From contig JADJSS010000026.1 of assembly GCA_016711605.1 (NCBI GenBank), positions 1 through 60,391 of the forward strand: a stretch of 60,391 bases of DNA, in the 5' to 3' direction. Each line of letters begins with the position of its first letter. Within the stretch, counting starts at the first letter, position 1. The translations under genes and the position numbers were made by a program. This DNA is from Saprospirales bacterium (lineage in GTDB: Bacteria; Bacteroidota; Bacteroidia; Chitinophagales; JADIYW01). Below, one piece after another: positions 55,901 through 60,391 of this stretch. Under the pieces are notes generated by a model, which was given only the letters and a program-made list of their open reading frames with translations, had not been told where the DNA came from and ran no database searches.

Positions 55901-58105
55901 CGATACTACACCAGGTGTAACCGGAAAACCATTGGTTGCACCACAACTTCCACATATTGCCTGATAAACCACACCGTTTCTATCAAATCTACTTGTGCCA
56001 CCATCAACGTGGTCACCTACAGAACTATTGTTTTCACCTAAGTAAGATGCATACACCAAACTGGTTGCATTTTGGCTTAAATTAATTAAATAAAAATCAC
56101 TTCCATCGGTGTTGCTTTGCAATGCGTTTGCAGTAACAGGCATGTTAAATGTTTGTCCTGTGCCTGCACTACCATTACCTGTATTTACATTGCCACCCCA
56201 ACCAACAGCATAAATATTACTACATACGTCAATCAATAATGCAGTTGGAGAAATATTAATTAAGTTATAGTTCGGTGTTCCGAAAACGGTAGAAAAACCA
56301 GTTGTGTTTAAGTTATTATTTAATTCATGAATAAATTGTTTTGCATTTGTATTTGAATATACACCAGCCGTTACAGGATAAGTGCCTAAAGTTTGTCCAA
56401 ATAAATATACATTATTGTTTTTGTCTAAATCCAAAATAAATGCCTGGTCGTAGGCAGTAGTTCCTAAATAGGTTGCTGCTAAAACGGAGTTACCATTGTT
56501 ATCAAATTTTGCCACAAAACCATCTGCATTACCACCACGAAAAGTAGTGTTTAAACCAGTTGTTCTTCCAGGAATATTTGCACTGTTCGTTCCACCACAA
56601 ATAAAAATATTATTCGAATTGTCTAAGCCAATACTATACGCAGCATCTGTACCAGAACCACCATAATAGGTTGCCCAGTTTAAAGTAGAAAGTGAAGAGT
56701 TGAATTTTGCCAACATTCCATCCGAATTACCACTACCATATGTTGCCTGTGCTTTGCCTGCAGTACCTGGTAAATTAGATGATTCGGTAGATGAAACAAT
56801 GTAAATATTTCCAGCATTATCTAATGCAACATCGCTTCTTGATTCATCACCATAATTAAATAAAGTTGGTGAGTTTAAGTTTAATCCATCATTACCAGAA
56901 CCGCCAAAAAATGTAGAACCTAATAATGCTGTTCCGTTTACATTAAATTTTGTGATAGCTAAGTCAGAACCATTTGGAAAATAAATTTCTACGGCTTCAG
57001 TAGTAGAACCACCATTAAAACTTCTATCGTGTGCATTGGTTGTTGTAGGAAAGTTAGTTGAACCTGTAGCCATCACCGCAATCAATTCATTGTTTGGCGT
57101 ACAAATCATACTTTCCATTATTTCATTTGAACTTCCACCTAAATAAGTAGAAAATAATCTGGACGTACCTGTTGCATTTAATTTGGTAATCACTACATCA
57201 GAACCAGTGGTTAAAGTGTTTGGACTTTGAACACCACCACCATAAGTTGTTTGAAACGCACCTGTAGTTGTTGGAAATCCTGACTCTAACACAATACCAC
57301 CTAAAAACATATTTCCATTGTTATCGTGCGTGGCAGACGAGCCCCAATTGTCACCGAAACTTCCAGAATACGTAGAGAAAACAATAGTAGGGTCGATGAT
57401 TAAATCTTCATTTTTATTGTAGCTGTTTGGTAGTATAAACGAAACTGTATTTCCAATTAATTTATACTGACACACTACTTCTACTTTCACTCCATTTTTT
57501 AATTGATACGCATACGGTTTCAATTCATACACCGTATTTACAGAAGTAGTAATTTTTAATTTTCCGTTTTCTTCAATACTAATTCCATCTACGCCATTAT
57601 ATTGTAGTTGTATGTTAGATGGATTTCCTGTTGGATGAATGATGTAATCTGTTTTCATCGACATAGCTTCGCTGTACACTTTTGCATCGATGTTGTTGTA
57701 TAAATTTTTGTAATCGATTATTCTGTAAAGCCCAACATTTGCTTGCCATTTAGTCTGGTCGCTGCCGATGTAATAATTATTGAAATAAGGTTGTTTGTCC
57801 TGGTCGCTAACTGCTACATTCTCGTTAGCATTCAACCATTGAGCTTTGTAGGCATGACCTTTTATAATATGAGATTCATCTTTTTTATGCACATGCGGAT
57901 GCTTGAATGCGCTATTGTCATAAAACAAATAAGTGAGTTCATTTTTTTCTAAGAAAACCCAACCACCTTTTAAGTCAGCTTTGTATAAAACTGGATTTTC
58001 CCATTGACCTTGGTTTTTTACAAAGTCCAATGAAGGTTGAATATCTGTTGAAAACAAGGAAAGTTTTACAAATAAAATAGTGAAAAAAGCAAATAGCTTT
58101 TGCAT
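52922..58105 (-). CDS. Giant SBBP/PKD T9SS type B surface protein, intact
   Basis: The protein has 1727 residues and no interruption. Signal peptide, then an N-terminal domain found ahead of SBBP propellers (about 25-240: FVKNQGQWENPVLYKADLKG). SBBP beta-propeller repeats follow (about 245-745: FSTYSGSFGDN, RLFSTYLGGSSNE, ATYYGGSGTDAAYSI), then a PKD domain (about 765-845: SFFWDFGDGTNT, HTYNNPGTYTC). Next are fourteen diverged modules of about 46-51 residues (ICQGQSTVFNGQTITQAG...GCDSFIVL), an Ig-like domain (TYNWTPV) and a type B C-terminal domain (SAFSPNGDGNNDVF, VFDRWGNHVFES, ending VTLVR). It shares its C-terminal third with the 52250-45839 protein. It likely uses the SprF-OmpA fusion further along the same strand. 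Confidence 0.93.
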   Translation of the reverse strand: MQKLFAFFTILFVKLSLFSTDIQPSLDFVKNQGQWENPVLYKADLKGGWVFLEKNELTYLFYDNSAFKHPHVHKKDESHIIKGHAYKAQWLNANENVAVSDQDKQPYFNNYYIGSDQTKWQANVGLYRIIDYKNLYNNIDAKVYSEAMSMKTDYIIHPTGNPSNIQLQYNGVDGISIEENGKLKITTSVNTVYELKPYAYQLKNGVKVEVVCQYKLIGNTVSFILPNSYNKNEDLIIDPTIVFSTYSGSFGDNWGSSATHDNNGNMFLGGIVLESGFPTTTGAFQTTYGGGVQSPNTLTTGSDVVITKLNATGTSRLFSTYLGGSSNEIMESMICTPNNELIAVMATGSTNFPTTTNAHDRSFNGGSTTEAVEIYFPNGSDLAITKFNVNGTALLGSTFFGGSGNDGLNLNSPTLFNYGDESRSDVALDNAGNIYIVSSTESSNLPGTAGKAQATYGSGNSDGMLAKFNSSLSTLNWATYYGGSGTDAAYSIGLDNSNNIFICGGTNSANIPGRTTGLNTTFRGGNADGFVAKFDNNGNSVLAATYLGTTAYDQAFILDLDKNNNVYLFGQTLGTYPVTAGVYSNTNAKQFIHELNNNLNTTGFSTVFGTPNYNLINISPTALLIDVCSNIYAVGWGGNVNTGNGSAGTGQTFNMPVTANALQSNTDGSDFYLINLSQNATSLVYASYLGENNSSVGDHVDGGTSRFDRNGVVYQAICGSCGATNGFPVTPGVVSTTNNSNNCNMVGVKYKFDLLALQIVTVTATPPRGCAPLNVSFSYTSTKPGTSFFWDFGDGTNTTTEFPSHTYNNPGTYTCKFIIRNPNDCNPIDSAFVTVTVAAKTTSNITRTICQGRSTVFNGQTLTQAGTYRDTLTNSAGCDSTIILTLVVNPSKSSSITRNICAGQSTVFNGQTITQAGTYRDTLSQVNGCDSFIVLSLIVNQPKTTNTSRNICQGQSTVFNGQTITQAGTYRDTLSQVNGCDSFIVLSLIVNQPKTTNTTKQICQGQTFVFNGLTLTQPGTYRDTLRTSFGCDSFIVLTLSVSGSLSSNLTRVICQGQSVTVGTKVYTTTGIYSDTLRSVAGCDSIVTLNLTVNPVKTTNLVRSICQGQSVQIGQNIYTSTGNYKDTLRTSLGCDSIINLALTVTNQIINNIARSICEGQSVTIANHTYNQTGNYSDTVRSAAGCDSIIRLSLVVNPKKTTSISRTICEGQTVTVGTNTYNQTGNYKDTLRTSFGCDSIVNLSLQVNPKVSSTLNRIICEGENVSVGNQIFSTTGTFTVVLQSSLGCDSTVTLNLQVNPVKRTNLQREICEGERILIGNSVYTTTGNYVDTLTSSLDCDSIVRLDLIVNPKKTTELFITACTGKSVTVGSQTFTENGIYPITFQTSKGCDSIVNLHLTFSDTIKENIERTICEGDTLTIENQQFTTAGDYTINLKAFEGCDSVVNLKVIVINTVRAAIQRTICEGQTTTVGTETFNEAGNYTIKLTAFSGCDSIVLLDLKVNPNKSSQIDTTICQGERVTIGNNIYSQAGNYVDSFQSSQGCDSLVFLNLTVNPLPVIDATVDKPLVETGEQVQLNVTTTEVLTYNWTPVTVSNVNIQNPTAIVTAPTWFVVQVRNIETSCKNTDSVFVDLKIIPCTKENIFIPSAFSPNGDGNNDVFLVRSNTLSNGKLIVFDRWGNHVFESTDLSVGWNGTYKNEPAQVEVYGYYFIGECISGEKITIKGDVTLVR
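53440..55580 (-). repeat. Fourteen diverged cysteine modules in the SBBP giant gene
   Basis: The encoded modules follow ICxG...GCDSxVxLxLxVNP with spacings of about 46-51 residues (138-153 bp). Two middle copies (near 55130-55380) are nearly identical at DNA level; the rest differ widely. The array is the same module family as the 153-bp array, but with DNA divergence high enough to leave the frame intact. Confidence 0.88.
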
Positions 58106-58200
58106 AGCTGGTAAAATTTAATGATACGAATATAATAATTTTTATTTTAGAAGAGAGCAATTGAAGTTTTCTTAGTATTATTTTAGGCGTTGTTGTCAGG

Positions 58201-58256
58201 CCGAGTTTATCGAAGCTACTTTTGTTTACGGTTCGCAGTCCTACGATAAACTCAGG
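58201..58256. repeat. REP-like imperfect inverted repeat
   Basis: GAGTTTATCG at 58203-58212 pairs with CGATAAACTC at 58244-58253; flanking CC and GG extend the symmetry. The arm words resemble short palindromic intergenic elements scattered in Bacteroidota genomes. This is the only copy I find in the window, so dispersion is not shown here. Confidence 0.5.
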
Positions 58257-58324
58257 AAGACAGGTTTGCAGTTTTTGCACTGCATTCATTTCTTCTGATA
58301 AAAAAGTATATTTACATAAGTAGC

Positions 58325-58779
58325 ATGAACAGCAAAATACACAAACAAATTTTTATTATTTCTGTAATAGTATTTTTTACAGGATTCCTTGTGTATGATT
58401 ATTATATTAATAATTGTAGCATATACAACAAATTCTTTCTAGTAGACCAAAAGTCAATAGATAAAAAATATGTATATAGTATTCATGATGGCAAAATAGA
58501 AGACACTACAATACTACTGAATGCGATAAAATAAAGTACATCCAAAAATATTAGACTGATTTTGATGATAGTATTATTAGAGATATTACTTCTGGTATTA
58601 ACTATATTCAACCATATAGTTACATGGAAATTTTAAAGTATGATTATAAGGATAGCATTGCTTTTATAAGATTTTATTATTCAGGTAAAAGTCAAAGAAT
58701 AAACAGGGAACAATATACAATTGTATCTATGAAATGTTTACATGATACATTACCAGCAGGTGAGCATGCAATAGAATAA
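58325..58779 (+). pseudogene. Small membrane-anchored protein, decayed
   Basis: ATG 58325 opens a 69-codon frame with one N-terminal transmembrane helix (IFIISVIVFFTGFLVYDYY) and ends at 58534. From about 58500 another frame carries protein-like sequence (YNTTECDKIKYIQKY, a TAG, then TDFDDSIIRDITSG, YMEILKYDYKDSIAFIRFYY, and an ending GEHAIE) to a TAA at 58777-58779. A frameshift and one in-frame stop therefore separate the halves. The whole would be about 150 residues of unknown function. A hairpin terminator follows immediately, supporting that 58779 is the original end. Confidence 0.5.
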
Positions 58780-58781
58780 AA

Positions 58782-58809
58782 AAAATCCATCGCTCACACG
58801 ATGGATTTT
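58782..58809 (+). terminator. Bidirectional terminator between convergent genes
   Basis: An 11-bp stem (58782-58792 with 58799-58809, AAAATCCATCG/CGATGGATTTT) surrounds a 6-base loop. It is preceded by an A-run and serves both the plus-strand remnant ending at 58779 and the minus-strand gene ending at 58834. Confidence 0.8.
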
Positions 58810-58833
58810 AATTCAAACTTCAAACTTCACAAC

Positions 58834-59793
58834 TCAAATCTCTACCGTTACTTCATAACTTCCAATCACATTTTCCGGATTTTTTACAAATAAGAATTCG
58901 CCGTCGCCATCAGGGCTCATATCAGCCGTAGATTTTGTAAGCGTTTCGCCAGCTTGCACCGTAAAATCTATACCGCCAGCACCTTCTGTTGGTGATAAAG
59001 CAAAATAAAGTTTTTCGGTACCTGTGTTGCTCATGGTGATAGTAACATCTTCATCAATCGTAGTCACTGTTTTCACAGAGCTTGGCTCTACGGTGCCACT
59101 TAATGCATCTGTATCGCCAGCATCTTCATTAGTGCCAGATGGTGTGTTGTAAATTACATAATCATTGTACTTGGCTTCGCTGGTTTCGTACCAGATATCT
59201 TTTCCTATTTCGCAGTATTTAACAATCAAGTGATACAATACGTTCGCTACTTTCGCGCGGTTTTCCGTACTGGTGTCACGGTTGTTAATCGCTGATAATT
59301 GCAAATCAATGTTGTCGTCCAGCTTTTCTTTTGCATCCTGGAACTCATCAATTTTAGTAACCGTAATACCTTCATCCAGTAATTGTGATGCATATTTATT
59401 AGCAGAAGCTAACATCAGGTTGCCGGTGCGCACCAGTTCTTCATCGGTCTGGCGCGAGATCTCAGAGTTTCCAAATTCCCGGTATTCGCCTGAGTTTTCG
59501 GTGAATACATTTTTAGCAGCTATGAACATCGTACGCATTTTAGCTTCCAGCGCTTTGCGTGCATTGTCCTTAGCGATAGTAGCGGCTACTTTAATACCGT
59601 CCATTTGTTCGTCGGTAGGAAAGTTCGCAAACAATTCGATCGCGTCTACCAACTGCGTACGTTTTGCTGGTGTAAAGCCGTGATCTGTAAATTCCACCAA
59701 ATCTCTGTCGATAAGGTTTAGGATGTTGTCTCCTACTTGTTTTAGATGTGCGTAAGAGAAATTGAAGTCTTTTTTAACATTTTCCGGTTTCAT
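58834..59793 (-). CDS. Conserved hypothetical protein, mostly helical with a C-terminal beta domain
   Basis: The 319-residue protein has no signal peptide or transmembrane segment. Residues 1-215 are predicted largely helical (YAHLKQVGDNILNLIDRD, ARKALEAKMRTMFIAAKNV, ANVLYHLIVKYCEIGKDIWY). A Gly/Asp/Thr-rich linker (about 215-235) leads to a beta-rich C-terminal domain (TIDEDVTITMSNTGTEKLYF, GIDFTVQAGETLTKS, ENVIGSYEVTVEI). The gene is visibly richer in G and C than its neighbours, suggesting a different origin. I cannot assign a function. Upstream (59794-59977) I see nothing but A+T-rich sequence, then the 21-bp repeat field. Confidence 0.75.
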   Translation of the reverse strand: MKPENVKKDFNFSYAHLKQVGDNILNLIDRDLVEFTDHGFTPAKRTQLVDAIELFANFPTDEQMDGIKVAATIAKDNARKALEAKMRTMFIAAKNVFTENSGEYREFGNSEISRQTDEELVRTGNLMLASANKYASQLLDEGITVTKIDEFQDAKEKLDDNIDLQLSAINNRDTSTENRAKVANVLYHLIVKYCEIGKDIWYETSEAKYNDYVIYNTPSGTNEDAGDTDALSGTVEPSSVKTVTTIDEDVTITMSNTGTEKLYFALSPTEGAGGIDFTVQAGETLTKSTADMSPDGDGEFLFVKNPENVIGSYEVTVEI

Positions 59794-59977
59794 AATGAAT
59801 TATTTTAAGTTATAAATTAATATTCAATTTTAAAACTATATCAGCGTTTTTAAAATGTCAAGAGTTTTTTCGTTTATTTATTATTTTTACTTATAATATG
59901 GTATATAAAATACATAAGAGATACAAGGATATTAGTAAGCAATAACCGTGAAGCATTCCGCATTCAATAAGAAGCAG

Positions 59978-60391
59978 TTAGCTAAATGGAAATAGCATTT
60001 AGTGTTGCTGTTGAACAGCTTAGCAAAGGCAAAAAATAGCTTAGCAAGGACGAAAAACGAGCTTAGCAAGGGCAGAAAACAAGTTAGCAAGCATACAGAA
60101 GTACTCCTTTTAGCCAAAAAACAGTTTAGCAATAGCAAATTTCTGGTTAGCACTACCGCTGAAGCTATTATATTATAAAAAATCTACTTCAACGAGGTCG
60201 CGGACAACTTCACTGAGGTCGCGGACGACTTCACTGAGGTCGCGGACGACTTCACTGAGCTCGCGGACAGCTTCACTGAGCTATCGGATGACTTCAACGA
60301 CCATGCGGACAACTTCACTGACCACGCGGACGACTTCACTGACCATGCGGACAGGATCACTGAGTTTGCGGACAGGATCATCGAGCGTGCG
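59978..60391. repeat. 21-bp periodic repeat field of two sequence types, running off the window
   Basis: In the first part, TTAG words recur at 59978, 59999, 60020, 60041, 60063, 60084, about 60110, 60126 and 60147, close to a 21-bp spacing. In the second, G+C-richer part, units start at 60188 and every 21 bp after (60209, 60230 ... 60377): TTCACTGAGGTCGCGGAC plus three bases, 9.7 copies before the window ends. Twenty-one bp is seven codons. The plus-strand reading is a heptad (FTEVADD variants) open to the window end but with no ATG. The minus strand offers ATG 60381 with SAWSVKS-like heptads. Whether either strand is translated is unclear. Confidence 0.8.

Overview
The window is A+T-rich DNA from a member of the Bacteroidota. 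The evidence is five large secreted proteins with type IX secretion system (T9SS) C-terminal sorting domains, three PorP/SprF-family outer-membrane proteins, promoter candidates of the TAnnTTTG type, and the gene order rpsU - tyrosine recombinase - hpf. The family-level identity cannot be settled from the sequence; a Chitinophagales/Saprospirales-type environmental lineage is a guess.

Layout. 1-80 is the tail of an acyl-CoA dehydrogenase, followed by a hairpin terminator. 448-23213 (+) is a tightly spaced operon: a small exported protein, a giant adhesin-like protein (about 18.7 kb, 1068-19783), a PorP/SprF protein and an OmpA-family protein. 23401-25937 (+) is a T9SS type A cargo split by one frameshift. 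26019-34149 (+) repeats the plan giant cargo - SprF - OmpA and ends in a strong terminator. 34315-36779 (+) holds housekeeping genes (bS21, Xer-like recombinase, hibernation factor, YicC). 36955-37919 (-) is the frameshifted remnant of an EpsG/Wzy-like membrane protein. 38170-43953 holds lipid-related genes: two membrane desaturases, a CrtI-like flavoprotein and an ABC1/UbiB-family kinase-like protein. 58105-44077 (-) is a third surface-protein block: an SBBP/PKD giant, a small exported protein, a second giant repeat protein and a natural SprF-OmpA fusion. The right end carries a decayed small gene, a less A+T-rich unknown gene, and a 21-bp-periodic repeat field running off the window.

How it fits together. 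Each giant cargo has a signal peptide for export to the periplasm and a type B ('gliding motility-associated') C-terminal domain for T9SS passage. By analogy with SprB/SprF, the adjacent SprF protein probably helps its own cargo cross or attach, and the OmpA partner may tether the assembly to peptidoglycan. The giants share one cysteine-containing module with the motif C-D-S-(I/F/V/T)-(I/V), amplified into arrays with 129, 246, 153 and about 140 bp periods; a separate 540-bp unit carries 14 cysteines per 180 residues.

The two giants whose repeats are nearly identical at DNA level (1068-19783 and 45839-52250) are broken by many small indels confined to the arrays. The giant with diverged repeats (52922-58105) is intact. 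Either the array consensus is unreliable or the arrays are genuinely unstable; sequence alone cannot decide.
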